A stretch of DNA of 64,000 nucleotides from Paguma larvata (Eukaryota > Chordata > Mammalia > Carnivora > Viverridae). The stretch spans positions 125,882,739-125,946,738 of the forward strand of contig CM057825.1 of NCBI GenBank assembly GCA_030068075.1, written 5' to 3'. The notes under the pieces were generated by a model, which ran no database searches, was not told the origin of the DNA, and worked only from the letters and a program-made list of their open reading frames with translations. Of this stretch, positions 37,201 to 49,757 are shown in pieces. Position numbers and translations under genes: made by a program. Numbering within the stretch: position 1 is the first letter of the stretch; the number at the start of each line of letters is the position of its first letter.

Positions 37201-37424
37201 AATGCAAAATACCTCATTAGTTACACGTTGAAATTCCAACACGTTGCATATATGGAGTTAAATAAAATATACCCTTAAAATCATTTCACCTGCTTATTAT
37301 TTTTTTTTAACGTGGCAACCAGACCATTAAAATTCCATACATGATCTGCATCTGTCTTCTGTCAGGTGGCGCTGGTCCCAACAACAGAAGGCAGGGGGTG
37401 TGTTGGATTCACGGCACACCTGGC

Positions 37425-37800
37425 AAATACTTACTGGCTTACCTAGGCTCCTAACTGGTTGCCAGCCTCCCCTCGGGACCACCCCTCACCCCACAGCCAA
37501 AGGGATAGCTTCACACTGTAACGGGATCCTGACACACTCTGCCTGAAGCTCCTCACTGGGCCTACGGCCACCCTATGCCCCAGGGCCTTTGCGCAGTCTG
37601 CTCCCCCTGGCTGGAGCTCTTCTCCGCTCCCTGCCCTGGCTTCAACTCAGGGCAGCCTTCAGGCCTCAGCAGAAGCAGCACCCCCCTTCCTCCCCAGGCC
37701 CTGCCGATCACACCAAATCCTTCATTTAACCGCCTGAGGACCTCTGTACACTTCCTATGGAGCACGCACCCTGCGGTCATAAAATATTTCCTGCAGACAT
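37425..37800 (+). mobile_element. L2 fragment
   Basis: CCCCAGGGCCTTTGCGCAGT, GAGCTCTTCTCCGC and GGGCAGCCTTCAGGCCTCAG are typical L2. Confidence 0.85.
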
Positions 37801-37926
37801 TAACTGATGTTTTACTTACGATCTTAACGCTGCATATTATGTATGTCATGGAGGGTGCATAAGGTTTACGATACATTACGTATAACAGGTGCAACTACGA
37901 AAAAACCATACAAATTGCCATTTGTA

Positions 37927-38131
37927 CAGGTCAGGCGTTGGCAAACTACAGCCCGTGTGCCAAATCTGACGCTCTGCCTGCTTCGCCGCCAAACTAGGAA
38001 GGAATTTCACAGTTTTAAACATAAAACGTAAAACAGACGGCTGCCTGCTGCCAAGAGCAGTGACTTGATTTGGGCCCAGAAGCCTAAACTCTTTACCTCC
38101 TGGCTCTTTCCAGAGAGGCTGCCAACCCGGG
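37927..38131 (+). mobile_element. hAT-Charlie-type fossil, both ends present
   Basis: Left end GCGTTGGCAAACTACAGCCC and right end GCCTAAACTCTTTACCTCC..GCTGCCAACC. The middle is shortened. Confidence 0.78.
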
Positions 38132-38159
38132 AGGGGAGGTAGGTCAGAAAACGCTGACG

Positions 38160-38382
38160 GGGGCACCTGGGTGGCTCAGTCGGTTAAGCGTCCGACTTCG
38201 GCTCAGGTCACGACCTCACGGTCTGTGAGTTCAAGTCCACGTCGGGCTCTGTGCTGATGGCTCATCAGAGTCTGGAGCCTGCTTCGGATTCTGCGTCTCC
38301 CTCTCTCCCTGCCGCTCCCCCACTCACACTCTGTCTCTCTCAAAAATAAATAAAAACGTTAAAAAAAAATTAAAAAAACCCT
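38160..38382 (+). mobile_element. CAN SINE
   Basis: Near-consensus head GGGGGCACCTGGGTGGCTCAG through CAAAAATAAATAAAAACG. Confidence 0.96.
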
Positions 38383-38607
38383 ACAGTCAGCAATTTCATA
38401 TGATCTGACGCTACTTACTTTGAAAACATGACTTTGCCATACCCCGCCCTCCCCTTAAAGTCTGCGGGGGCAGTGACCGCCCAGGTGGGGGCCCTGGACT
38501 TCTCACCCCCCCACACACACCCCCGCTCCAGCCCCCGGCACACGGCAGCACCGTGGAGTCTGTGAACCAGACACCAGGGCGAGTCTCAGCAGACTGTCAA
38601 CCGGAGG

Positions 38608-38816
38608 GGACGCCCGGGTGGCTCAGTAAGTTAAGCGTGTGACTTGATTTCAGCTCAGGTCGTGATCTCACGGTTTGTGGGTAGAGCCTCGCGTCAGTCT
38701 CCGTGCCCGACGCGGAGCCTGCTTGGGATTCTCTGTGTCCCTCCTGCTCTGCCCCCTCCCACTTGCACACGCTCTCCCTCAAAATAAACATCAATGAAAT
38801 TCTTGTAAAAAACTGT
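38608..38816 (+). mobile_element. CAN SINE
   Basis: Head GGACGCCCGGGTGGCTCAGT, B-box replaced by GTGGGTAGAGCC, and AAAATAAACATC tail. Confidence 0.94.
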
Positions 38817-38904
38817 AAGCGGGACAAGGCCAACATGTGAGGCCAACACACCAGGCACACGCCGGGCTGGGTCTGCAGGACACGAGGATACACGACGCTC
38901 CAAA

Positions 38905-39032
38905 AGTGAACTGTGGTGACGGGGGTACACCTCTGTGGCTACCCTAGAAGCCACCGAACTGTGTACTAAAATGCATGAACCACACGGTGTGTGAATTGTA
39001 TCTCAATAAAGCTGTTTAAAAAAAAAAAAAAG
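38905..39032 (+). mobile_element. Old L1 3' end with poly-A
   Basis: CACCGAACTGTGTACTAAAATG and TGTATCTCAATAAAGCTGTTTAAAAAA are the classic L1 terminus. Confidence 0.85.
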
Positions 39033-39341
39033 ATGAATAAGACCCAGGGTCAGTTTAACTCTGCGATGTCTCACCTGGCATAAGGTGCCTTTAGAACCTA
39101 ACGCCCCCCTCGAAAACCAGTAAGCACACACAGCCCCCGCTCCATCAGCTCACCAAGAAGACACGTCATGTAGACGGGACTTATTTGCATTTATTTGCAT
39201 GCGTGTGTTTTCCCGAGGCCGTGTTGCTTGTCACTGGATCGCAGGTGCCCTTGACCGGAGACTCCTCGCCCTTGGCCTGGCTCAGCTCTGGGGCCAGATG
39301 ATCCCGTGGCGAGGCTGCCCGGTGCACGGAGAGAGGCCCGG

Positions 39342-39472
39342 CAGCACCCCTGGCCTCTACCTCCCAGATGCCTGTAGCACCCTCCCCCCAAAACCATGAC
39401 AACAAAAATGTCTCCGGAAACTGTCAGTGTCCTCTTGGGGGTGGGAGCGGGAATCAGTCCGGTTGAGACCCG
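39342..39472 (-). mobile_element. MER20 fragment
   Basis: CCCTGGCCTCTACCTCCCAG, ATGACAACAAAAATGTCTCCGG and GGTTGAGACCC are MER20, reversed. Confidence 0.88.
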
Positions 39473-39884
39473 TTGTCCTAACAGTGCTTCCGCACGGCCC
39501 CACTCCTGCCGCCAACACCTAGTGACTCCAGAGACCACCCACCGGCCTGTCCGTTCATCCTACACACGCTCGCCCAGCCCTGCTTCGTAAGAGGAGTTGA
39601 ACCCCAACACCCGCCTTTGTATCCTGCCCCCAAGCAGCTTAGACCCTTGTACAGGAAGCAGGTGGGTACATAAGTGGCTGTAACAAAAAGATTTTCAAAG
39701 CACTAAGGTGTCACCGAAGAGGTGCACACAAGTGACAAGAGACCTCTGGAGCAGAGAGAGGGGTGAACTCACAAAGCAAAGAGGAAGGAAACTGAGCTGC
39801 CTCGTGCTCACAGCAGGGACCACACCTGCTTCTGAGAGTCCCCGTGAAGACAAAATCTGCACACGACATGATTTCGTTTTCAAT

Positions 39885-40000
39885 CCCTAATGGGTCGTCT
39901 TGTTCCCATTTTGCAGAGAAAGCAACTGAGGCACAGAGAAGTGAAGCAACTTGCCCGAGGTAGCACGGCCTGCAGGTGGAAGAAGTGGAGGGCGACCCAG
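39885..40000 (-). mobile_element. MIR fragment
   Basis: CCCATTTTGCAGAGAAAGCAACTGAGGC and GTGAAGCAACTTGCCCGAGG. Confidence 0.9.
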
Positions 40001-41144
40001 GCAGGGGGGCTCACATGCTGCCTCCCTGAGAAGTGGCGCGTGGGGACGATAAACGGGCAGCTGGTGCCCAGTCTGTTAGCGGAAGTTAGTGTCACTGTCG
40101 TCCCCACTGGGGAGCCCAGGGCAGGCTTCCTGAAGGAGGTAACACCGAAGGGGGGCAAACACGCCAGGATCTGCCATCGGGGAGGCGGGGCGGCGGTGTC
40201 CTAAGGGGACCGCGGAGCAGGATCCAAGACAGTCACCGGACAAGCTTCGGGGGAGCGTGCCCGTCAACAAAGAGAACGAACCGCCCGGCGGGGACTGGGC
40301 AACCGGCAGGGCTCCGGGGACAGGCCGAGGCCTGAGCCAGGGAAGCAAAGGAAAAAACCGAGGCTCCGTTCGGGATCCCCGCCGAGAAAGCGCCGCGTCA
40401 CGCACACGTTGCACAAGCTCCCAGGCGTTGAGCAACCGTGAAACCCGGAGCCCAAGCTTCTGGCTCACTCTCCCCGGGCCCTTCTCTCGAGTACGGCCCC
40501 AAAACGGGAACCCGGCAGAGCCACCGTCATCCCCGAAACCTGCCCTGGAGCCACTCGGCCCCCGGCCCCCCCCCCCATCCCGAGCATCGGAGCCTGCCCA
40601 CCTCCCCATCCCACGGTCTCTCGACTCCCAGCAGAAACCCAAGCTGCGAGCCCCTGGCCCGCGCCAGGCAGTGTCGCGGTGGGGGTGGGCCCGGGGAGCA
40701 GGCGGTGCAGAGCGAGGACCACAACACAGGGGGTCAGGCGCCTTCCTGGCCGCGAGCCCTCGAGGAAGTCAACCCGCCTCTCTGACTTCTGGGCGCCCCC
40801 TCTCACCAGACCATCACCCCTCAATGTCAGGGGAGGGGGCGCTGTCGGGGGCCGAGTTTGCTGCTGCCACCGCGACCATGTTATTCCTGCCGCTGTTACT
40901 GGTGTCATCACTGTCATCGAGTGCAAACGACAGCTCGGAGTGCCACGTACCAGAGTGCCAAAGCCCCCCGAGAGGCTCTTCCCCCGTCCTGCAGCGGGGT
41001 CGGCCGGGGTCATTTGGCACGGCCCGTCGGAAAAGACACCCCGGAGTCCCACCCTACGGCTGACCTGGAAGCACCCGCGACAGCTATTTTAAAACAGGCC
41101 ACTAGGGACATTCCCGTCACAGCGGCAGGACGGCGCCGAGACTC

Positions 41145-41325
41145 TGGGCCAAAGGGCCACGGTTCCATCCCGGCGGTGTTACCTATGAGCTGTGTGACCT
41201 TCCACAAGGCGCGTCACCTCTGGGGGCCTCAGGCGTCCCATCTGTGAAACGGATGCTGATCGGCCTCTCAAACCTCACGGGGCTGTTTGGAGGGTGAAAC
41301 GGAAAGCGTCCTGCCTAGCGCCCAG
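41145..41325 (+). mobile_element. MIR, nearly complete
   Basis: GAGCTGTGTGACCTTCCACAAGGC then CCCATCTGTGAAACGGATGC and CTGCCTAGCGCCC. Confidence 0.88.
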
Positions 41326-41679
41326 GCCTGACGCGCACCGGGACTGTCGGCTCTCACTCTCGCCCCCCCAGGGAGCCCCGCAACCACGGTCGCGCCTCCA
41401 CTGCGGCCCGAAGCGCCGCCCCGGCCTCCGTCCGATGCGCCGGCCATGGGGGCCTCTCGCAGCTCTGCCACCTGGCCCAGCTTTCCCGCGCTGGGAACGT
41501 TCCTGGTCTGGTCCCCTCCTTCTCACGCTGCCAGGGCTGCCGCAGAGGCCAACTGGCAGCCAGGGGCCTCGCCCACCCGAGGCGCCCGTCTCCGCCGCCG
41601 TTCACTAGAACCGCGCCGTGCGCTTGCTCCGGCGCCCGGTCTTTCCGCGCCCGCGGCACGAGGCAGGGGCTGCCGGCCA

Positions 41680-41765
41680 GATTCCGGGTTCGAATCTGGT
41701 TCCGCCAGGCTGGCCAGGTGACTTCACCTCTCTCGGTCCCCGTTTTCCCATCCCTAAGTTCCACG
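41680..41765 (+). mobile_element. MIR fragment
   Basis: GGGTTCGAATCTGGTTCCGCC and GGTGACTTCACCTCTCTCGG. Confidence 0.85.
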
Positions 41766-42254
41766 TGTCCCTCTTCCTCCTACCTGTCCTCTCCCCGAAG
41801 CGGGACCGCGTCCTTTTAACTCAGCATCCACCGCTGGCCCCACCAACGAAAGGGGTGAACGAATCTACCCGCAGACAACCCAGAAACACGCGAGGCAATC
41901 CCAGAGACGCCTTGGCCCGCCGTGGCCCAGTAACCCCAGCGACAGGCACGGGTCCAGAGGAAGTAACTCCAAGAGCGGGGAAAGGAGCAATGCAGTGCGT
42001 GCCGGCCCGCTGGCGGCCAAGACCAGGAAGCTCCCAGGCACGCGAGACCGCAGCCGACGGGGCCGGAGGACCCTACTTAAAACGACCCAGTTGTCACGAA
42101 CCATAGCGAGGGGCCACCCTCAGGCGTGGAGAGGCCATCGGTAAGGAGTGGTCACGCTCTCTGTCCAAGAACTAGGGCAGACACCATCCGTGAGCAGGAA
42201 GGCCTAAGAGCCAGGCTGGGGGTGAGGGGAGGGTTCCAATCAAGGAAAGAGTCC

Positions 42255-42315
42255 CAGGGAGGGGGAGGGGAAGGGGGAGGGGAAGGGGGTGGGGGAGGGG
42301 AAGGGGGAGAGGGGG
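42255..42315. repeat. Pure purine GGGGA tract
   Basis: Alternating GGGGGAGGGG and GGAAGG blocks run for 60 bp with a single T. There are many runs of three or more G on the plus strand, and C on the ABCC1 sense strand. Confidence 0.9.
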
Positions 42316-42395
42316 TATCTTTTCCGCCATAGAGGATTCCACACCGTCGCAGCATGTCCTGACACAGCCCGGGCACACACGAGGGCACTGGGCAC

Positions 42396-42530
42396 AGCTC
42401 CGTTTGTCTAATCCCTCGAACGAACCGATGAGGACACGGGTCCATTACCGTTCTCCTGTTACAGAGGCAGAAACTGACGCACCGAGTATAAAGGTCGCCT
42501 GACCTGGGCCAAGAGGCCACGTGACCCAGA
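42396..42530 (-). mobile_element. MIR fragment
   Basis: CTGTTACAGAGGCAGAAACTGACGC in minus MIR order, diverged. Confidence 0.75.
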
Positions 42531-42737
42531 GAACCAGAAGTTAACAGTGGCCACCTTGGGGGGCCGCCCGAGAGCCACATCGCCATGCGGTACCGTTTCC
42601 ACCTCAGGGTCCTCCCAGGTCCTCGGGATGTCCCCCGTGGACCAGAGCAGGCACTGCCGGATGATGACGGCAACGGATCGGGAACACTACCAACAACAGC
42701 ACTCAGGAACGGGACGAGCGCACCCGTCATACCTCCA

Positions 42738-42878
42738 CTCTCCGAACTTTACAACGCTGTGACGCAGGCACGGCTATCATCCCCACACCGCGCATGAGAA
42801 AACGGAAGCACAGAGAGGTGAAGCAACTTGTCCGAGGTCACACAGCTAGCGAGCAGCAGAACCGGGGCCTGAATGGAA
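42738..42878 (-). mobile_element. MIR fragment
   Basis: GAGGTGAAGCAACTTGTCCG and GTCACACAGCTAGCGAGC. Confidence 0.9.
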
Positions 42879-43089
42879 GCCACAGGGGCCACCGCACGGT
42901 TCTGTCCCTCTGGACGTCTTCACAACCGCGGCCTCCGTGAGACAGGAGGCTGTGTGATTCCTTTACCACGTATACATATCTCGGGCATCAGACCTACAGC
43001 AATAAAAGGATTAATACGGGCAAGGAGGAGGAAGGGGGAGAGGAACAGGAAGCTGTCACAATGCATCGATTGTAAATCCCAGGTCTCAG

Positions 43090-43280
43090 CGGCGCCTGGG
43101 TGGCTCGGTCTATTGAGCATCCGACTTCGTCTGAGGTCACGATCTCGTGGTCTGCGAGATCGAGCCCTCCATCAGGCTCACTGCTGTCAGCACAGATCCT
43201 CCGACCCCCTCTCTCTGCCCCTCCCCCGCCTGCACGCTCCCAAAAATACAATATTTAAAAAAAAAATTTTTTAATAAGAA
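43090..43280 (+). mobile_element. CAN SINE
   Basis: Head GGCGCCTGGGTGGCTCGGTC and GAGATCGAGCCC. The region after it lacks part of the usual core. Confidence 0.92.
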
Positions 43281-43945
43281 AATAAAACCCAGATTTCTTC
43301 ACACTTCACTGCGATAGCAGTTTCTCACGATCGGCACCCCCACAATCTCTGCCGGCTGTGTTTTCACAGCGCGGCATCTCCAAAATCGAGATCCCTGCCG
43401 ATCTTTGGGGTTCAGTGACACGTGGCACAGCCCAGACCTTTTCCTAATCTAACTCGCCTTGAGGGATGGCCAGAGACTTTTCCCTGCGTTTCCAGAAACC
43501 GAGAAGGAAAAACGAAAAACGGCATTGCTGCCCGGCCAAGCTCCCCCTAAGGGAGAGACGGCCATCGGCCCGGCCCCGCCACCTCACCCCTGCTCCGTAA
43601 CACCACCATGAACGGTCACGGCGGGGGCGTAATTGCCGAACGACTGGCCGGGCCGGCTCGGGCAAAGCCGCCAACGGCAGGTCCGACCGTGCCCACCTGC
43701 CGGCTGCCTGTCTCCACAGTTCCTTCCCCAGGCCAGGCTGTTTTCGCCAACCCCGGGCAGAGGGGAGGCAGGAAAACCCCCTATTTGACAAACTACAGCC
43801 CTTCCGATGGGGCCTGGCCCCGTAAGAGACGTCCTCTTGCAAGCGGAGTATTCCTTCCGAAACCCGGCACGGAGGGAGATTCGCCCAAAAGGGCTAAGAA
43901 TTTCAGGGACCTCAGGGTCCAGACGCTACCTTCTCCCCAGTTTCT

Positions 43946-44166
43946 TTTCTTTTTCAGTTTTTTTTTTTTTAAATATTTTTGAGAGAGAGAGACAGAGCGT
44001 GAGCAGGGGAAGGGGCAGAGAAAGAGAGGGAGACACAGAATCGGAAGCAGGCTCCAGGCTCAGAGCTGTCAGCACAGAGCCCGACGCGGAACTTGAACTC
44101 ACGAACTGCAAGACCGTGACCTGAGCCGAGGTCAGACGCTCAACCGACTGAACCCCCCAGGCACCT
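43946..44166 (-). mobile_element. CAN SINE with perfect 17-bp target-site duplication
   Basis: CCTTCTCCCCAGTTTCT flanks the element exactly at 43929-43945 and 44167-44183. The element is full length with an intact poly-T (A-tail). Confidence 0.97.
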
Positions 44167-44329
44167 CCTTCTCCCCAGTTTCTACAAGGCACTGGGGGGG
44201 GAGGGTCGGGCTCACATCCACACGTAAGCTACCTGCGCAGTAGCTTTGCCGGAGGTCCCACCGTAGGTGTGGGCACAGACCTGAAAACCGCTAGCAGACG
44301 ACGCTGGAAAGCGTTACCGGGACACGCTC

Positions 44330-44369
44330 ACCGGTCACCCGGACGACAAACCGGTCACCCGGACGACGA
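44330..44369. repeat. 20-bp tandem duplication
   Basis: ACCGGTCACCCGGACGACAA at 44330-44349 is followed by a copy differing at one base at 44350-44369. Confidence 0.95.
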
Positions 44370-44406
44370 ACCGCACAGTTGGCGGCATGTGCACGGAGGC
44401 GAGGCG

Positions 44407-44600
44407 AGGGTTTCTCGCCTCAGCACTAGTGACATCTGGGGTCCTGATCATTCTTAGTTATGGGGGGGGGGGGTCCCTGTATATTGTATAACAGCGGCGG
44501 CGTCTACCCACTAGATGCTAGAAGCCCCCTCTCCAGTTGTGACAACCGAAAACATTGCCAGATGCTGACAAATGTCCCTCCTGGGGTAAAAGCGCTGGAG
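44407..44600 (-). mobile_element. MER20, nearly complete
   Basis: CTCAGCACTAGTGACATCTGGGG, CTACCCACTAGATGCTAGAAGCC and GTTGTGACAACCGAAAAC match reversed MER20. A G12 run interrupts it. Confidence 0.9.
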
Positions 44601-45310
44601 GCCAAGAACCGCCGATCTGAGCGGTTTGCAGAGCGTCCCCTTCTTTCGCGTCAGTAATGACCTGGCTGCCAGCTCTTCCGTAAACGCACGATACGGCCGC
44701 CCTGTGACTTCGCATGTACAACATAACGATAGGTTGCGTTCGGGATGAATTTACTCAGGTTGAAAAGAATGGAATTAACCTAAAGGAAAGAGGTCAGGAA
44801 GCACGGGGCAGACGCTGCTGGCGGCTTCCCACCCGCCTCCCCCAGCTCCCTTCTCCTGCTAAAAAAGGGGAAACGCGAATGCTCACTTTCCCCACCCACC
44901 TCGGACCGACAGGCGGCCGAGCCCAGGGCAAGGACACCCAGGACACCCTCAAAGACCATCCACGCGATGGGGCCAGGCCCGGGCTGGGAGTCCGGCCCCA
45001 TCGGCACTGGGCCTCGGAGGCTCCGACTTCCACGCCGGGAGCCCAAGACGGCCCGGGACGCGCCCCTCCACCCCACCACCCGCCCGCCCACTCGAGACTC
45101 GCTCCACATGCTTCCCAGGAGCTCCCGGGCCGGAGGCTAAAAAACGAGGCCAGGACCAACTGCTCGGGGCGGGATAATTATTGGCAAATTACTTAACGAG
45201 GCTCATGACAGCATCTCAGCAAGTAAATGTGTAAACGAAAAATGGGTCACGTCCAAGGTGCACTGGTGACTGAAAACAAAAAAATAAAGAATATGTTTCT
45301 ACAGATCCTT

Positions 45311-45522
45311 TCTTTTTTAAAGTTTATTTTAAAAGAGACAGACAGAGAGAGACAGAGCATAAGCAGGAGAGGGGCAGAGAGAGAGGGAGAGAATCCGAAG
45401 CAGGCTCCAGGCTCCGAGCTGCCGGCACAGAACCTGACGCGGGGCTCGAACCCGAGCATCGTGAGATTGTGACCTGAGCCGAAGACAGCCGCTCAGCCGA
45501 CGGAGGCCCCCGGGCGCCCCTC
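45311..45522 (-). mobile_element. CAN SINE
   Basis: AAAGTTTATTTTAAAAGAGAC tail, GAAGCAGGCTCCAGGC and a head ending CCCCGGGCGCCCC. Confidence 0.95.
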
Positions 45523-47019
45523 CCCAGCCTTGTTTTCAAAAGGCACTATATATTTCGCATACGTGGAGAAAGCAGACTGCTTGCAAAGTGAAAACGCCAC
45601 TCTGCCAATAAGAGGTTTTCTCCAGAAGACTGTAGTTAGGGAGGATTCTCACTTCTTACTGTGCTCGGCCCTGAACGGTTTCATTTCATGCCGCATCTCC
45701 TAGAACATCAGACCAAGAAGAGAGGAAAAGAAAAAGTCCCTTGAAATAATCGAGGCCCTGCCGTGTGGGCGGAAACCCCTGGAGCCGGCCACGCACGCGG
45801 AGGTCGGTGGCGCTCGGAGGCGCGCCGCCCGCCTCCCCTCGCGCCTCGGAGACGGAAACACTGCAGCGAGTCCTCGGGTCCCCAAACCGCCGAGGAAGCC
45901 GCGGGGGACAGGGACTCCCCTGCACGGGAGCTGCCACGCGCCACCTCAGCAGGCCTCGGCCAGACCTGGTGACCCTCTCCCCGCCCCAGACGCAACTGGG
46001 CCAATTCGCCTGAACTGTCTCGGGTGCTGGGGACAGGTGTCTGAAGCCCGAGGGTCGCGAGGAGAGGATAAACCAGAAGAGAGTCGCCGCACCCGAAATG
46101 CCCGCTGTCCCCTGCTGCCCGGCCTCCGCCCCCGGAACCTCGGCCGGCGCCGGCGCCAGCTCCGCTCAGCACTCTGGACGCCTTACCTTTCCCCCCACAA
46201 CGACATAAGGGACGTGACACGGTCGCGATCCCCGCCTCACGGGCGAGCACGCCGAGGCTCCCGGAAGCTAAGGAACGGGATCCGGGTCACACGCTGGACA
46301 GGGGCGGGACGGATTCGCAAACTCAGGCTCCTGCCCCTGGCCTCCCGACCCCAGCCATCTACTTCCTTCGCCTTCCCTGGAACTGCACTCTCTTGTCCGA
46401 AGGGGCTCCGTGCCTCCAGCCGCCAGCGCTCGTCCCTGCCCTGGGGCCCCTTTGAAAATGAAGACGGTCTGACTCAGGGCTGAGCCCTCCCTCCGACCCC
46501 TCCCCCACCAAGTACGCAAGTGCACTGGCGGTGAGCCTCGGGACCCCAGCGCCGAGTGTGGCATGGCCCACCCAGACCCAGAGATGATCTCCGTGGGACA
46601 AAAGTGAAAGATGAGAGAGCCCCATGACCATACAACGGTAGTCCTCACGAGTCTAATAACCTACCAGGTGTCTTTTCTCCTTGACCTTGGCTTAGTAACT
46701 TAATGATCCTGAGAAAGATGCCTTATCAAAGGGTTCCTAGATAATCTAACCACGTTAGACTGCTCACCAAGTTATTTAGTTATTTATTTAGTTGATTACT
46801 AACCAAGTTAGTCAGTCACCTTCCCAGCATCCGGCAGCTCCAAATTCCCTCTGGGCCACTGGTCTCCAGCCTATCAGGTTGACTCAGGGGACCACCAGAG
46901 AAGACACCATTACTTAAAGGCAACTTACATCTGCCCATAGTAATGAAAACAACAATGGGTATCTTTAGACTCTGCGAGAATGGTGAACTGGCCCAACCCC
47001 TTTTGAAAGAAGGCTCTAG

Positions 47020-47228
47020 GGGCGCCGGGGTGGCTCAGTCAGGTAAGCGCCTGACTCCTGATCTAGGCGCAGGTCATGATCTCATGGTCGTGAGATCGAG
47101 TCCCACACCAGGCTCCGTGCTGACAGCTGCAGAGCCTGCTTGGAATTCTCTCCCTCCCTCTCCCCTGCTTACACACACTTTCTCTCTCTCTCTCTCTCTC
47201 AATAAAGAAATGAACATTTTAAAAAACA
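47020..47228 (+). mobile_element. CAN SINE
   Basis: Head GGGGCGCCGGGGTGGCTCAG, GAGATCGAGTCCC and TCTCTC tract followed by AATAAAG. Confidence 0.94.
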
Positions 47229-47958
47229 AGTCTCTAGCTAGAGTGAAATCTTCTCAAATGGTATAAGATACTCACTCCACCCGAGAACATGTCCTAAGGA
47301 GTAAGCCAACAGGCACTACCCATGTGATACTCATTACAATGTTTTCTTTAAAAGAAAAAAAAAAAAAGAGAGACAGAGAGAGACAGCAATCTAACGTCAA
47401 ACCACAGGTAGTAATTATATAAATTACAGCTCACCCATACAAGGAACTACTGCTTCCACGTTGTATAATTTGAAAAGCTATATGGGACCGTGGGAAAATT
47501 CTTCCAGCAGTAAATGAAAACCAGGAGGAGGCAGGACGCGCTGCCCACGTGCAGGAACCTACACACAGACCTGGACGAGGACCAGATGTCGGCACAGCAG
47601 TAAACAAACAACGGCCCGCGAGGCAGCATCTGGGGCACACATGACAGACCGAGGGGCCAGTTCCCAATATGTCAAGAGCTCCTGCGAATCAACAGGAAAA
47701 AGACACACGCACACAGAAGAACTCGCCCGTTGCCGGGAAATATACTGGCGGAGGCTCAGTTTCAAACCTAGAGGGAAACGCAAACACAAATAAGGGACTT
47801 TTTAAATCCAGCAAACAAACAAAGTTGTGTATGCCCCGGGCTTGGAATGACGCAGGGAAAGGGGAATTCTCCCGGACAGTCAGCGGCAAAGGACTTGCTG
47901 CATTTTCCTTTCTGGAAAGGAACCAGTTAATACCTATTTTTAAAATTTTTACACAATT

Positions 47959-48155
47959 TGGGGCGCACAGGGTGGCTCCGTCAGCTAAGCATCTGATGTC
48001 GGCTCAGGTCATGATCTTGCAGTCTGTGAGTTTGAGCCCCGCGTCGGCCCCGCGTCGGGCTCTGTGCTGACAGCTCGGAGCCTGGAGCCTGCTTCCGATT
48101 CTGTGTCTCCCTCTCTCTCAAAATAAATAAGCATTAAAAATATTTTTAAAAAATA
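47959..48155 (+). mobile_element. CAN SINE
   Basis: Head GGGGCGCACAGGGTGGCTCC. A 13-bp CCCCGCGTCGGC unit is doubled just after the B-box (about 48038-48059). Confidence 0.94.
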
Positions 48156-48242
48156 GTATTTAAAAACAGCATTATGTTATATGTGAAGAATATTATAACA
48201 GTTCTATGTGCTGACGGGCGTCCTACGTTAAGGAGAACCAGA

Positions 48243-48385
48243 GGACCTGGCGCGGCTCGGTCTGGGTGTCCGCTCCGCGTACCATTCATGTGACCCTGGA
48301 TCTCACGGTCGTGAGCCTGAGCCCCGCGTCGGGCATGGAGCCTACTTGAAAAAAATGTTTGAAATAAATAATAAAATAAATATCC
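48243..48385 (+). mobile_element. Short CAN SINE (SINEC_b-like)
   Basis: GGACCTGGCGCGGCTCGGTC head, GAGCCCCGCGTCGGGCATGG and AAATAAATAATAAAATAA tail, without the CT-rich middle. Confidence 0.85.
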
Positions 48386-49110
48386 CAACGAAAGCGTCAC
48401 TTTTGTCATTCAAGTAACTGACGAGCCCAGAAAGTTTACGGCGGAAAAACTAAATCGAGTCGCATCAACGTGCTGGGATTCTCAGTGAAACTGGACACGT
48501 TGTTATACTGGTGACGTAAACGCGCTTTCGAGATGATGGAGAAGGCAAAGAATGTTTAAAATTCAACCCTGTCTTTTTAAAACGGGAGCAAAACCAAGGA
48601 CTCTGCAGACAGGACTCCTTGGAACGGAAGGTGTAACTCGGCCGGACAGAAACCCTCTCCTGCACCAGGGAAGCAACGTGAACCTGGTCACCCCCCAGCT
48701 CGCTTCCTCGCCTCCTCGTGCGGGAGCACAGCAGGTGCTTAATAAACGCTGGTGGGCGCACGGCGGGGCAGGGTGGCGGGGCGGGGTGGGACAGGTGGGA
48801 CAGGGCCGCCCGGCGACCAGAACGCTCGGACTGTCAAAGCCAGGATCCCTCGTCCCAGCCAATCCTCGGGGAGGCGCTTATTCTGCTGAGTCATTTACAT
48901 CCACTTGCACGCAAAGATGAGTGCCCAGGAATGCTCGAGGCGGGGCTGGGTGGCCGGCCGAAATTCTGGACCCGAGCCCCACGCAGACGGAGGTGCAGCT
49001 GAGGTGAGCGGCACAGCCGCGGAACAGAAAAACGTCCAGAAGCCTCATTTCCTTTCCCCTTTCCATCAGCATGGACTTAATGTGGGGGGAAAAAAATTCA
49101 ACGTTGCTAA

Positions 49111-49280
49111 TGTTTTTTAAGCTTACTGATTTTCAGAAAGACAGGGAGAGCGAGAACTCCAAGCAGGGTCCTGGTGGGCAGCACGGAGTCCCAGGCAGGC
49201 TCGACCTCACGAATATGAGATCCCGACCTGAGCTGAAATCAGGAGTCAGACGCCTAACTGACCGAGCCACTCGGGTGCCC
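49111..49280 (-). mobile_element. CAN SINE, diverged
   Basis: GCTTACTGATTTTCAGAAAGAC tail and a head ending GAGCCACTCGGGTGCCCC. Confidence 0.88.
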
Positions 49281-49618
49281 CGGTTTTGGTTTTTAAGGGA
49301 AGGGAGCAAAACACAGAACATTATTTAGAATACGAACTCATCTAGGAAAAAATAAGTGATACACACACTCCCTTGCCCTTTCGTCCGTATCTGAGTCGGC
49401 TTGGCATTTCTTCCTAGGACGCCCAAGACACCCCATCATCAACGGCCACTCTGAGAACAGAGGGAGGCGGAAGAACTAAACCTTCGCTTTCCCTCTGTGC
49501 AGACTCTTCGCAGTTTGGAAAATAACAGCACAGTCAAAACGGCTACCACCTGCAGTCTTCCTGCGAGCCCCCCGCCCCCGATCCACTCGACATCTAGTTT
49601 CAAAAGAAGAGCTTCCTG

Positions 49619-49757
49619 GGGGGCGCCTGGTGGGCTCAGCTTGGAAGAGCAGGCAACTCTTGACCTCAGTCAGGGTTGCAAGTTCAAGCCCCACGGTGGG
49701 TGCAGAAATTACTTAGAAATAAAACTTAAAAAAATAATAATAACAAAGGAAAAAAAA
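49619..49757 (+). mobile_element. Short CAN SINE (SINEC_b-like)
   Basis: GGGGCGCCTGGTGGGCTCAG, AAGTTCAAGCCCCACGGTGG and a TTAGAAATAAAACTTAAAAAA tail. Confidence 0.88.

Noticed and set aside
38160..38250. tRNA-like sequence with A-box and B-box (and many similar ones)
   Set aside because: These are heads of CAN SINEs. They lack a complete cloverleaf and 3' end and continue into the SINE body.
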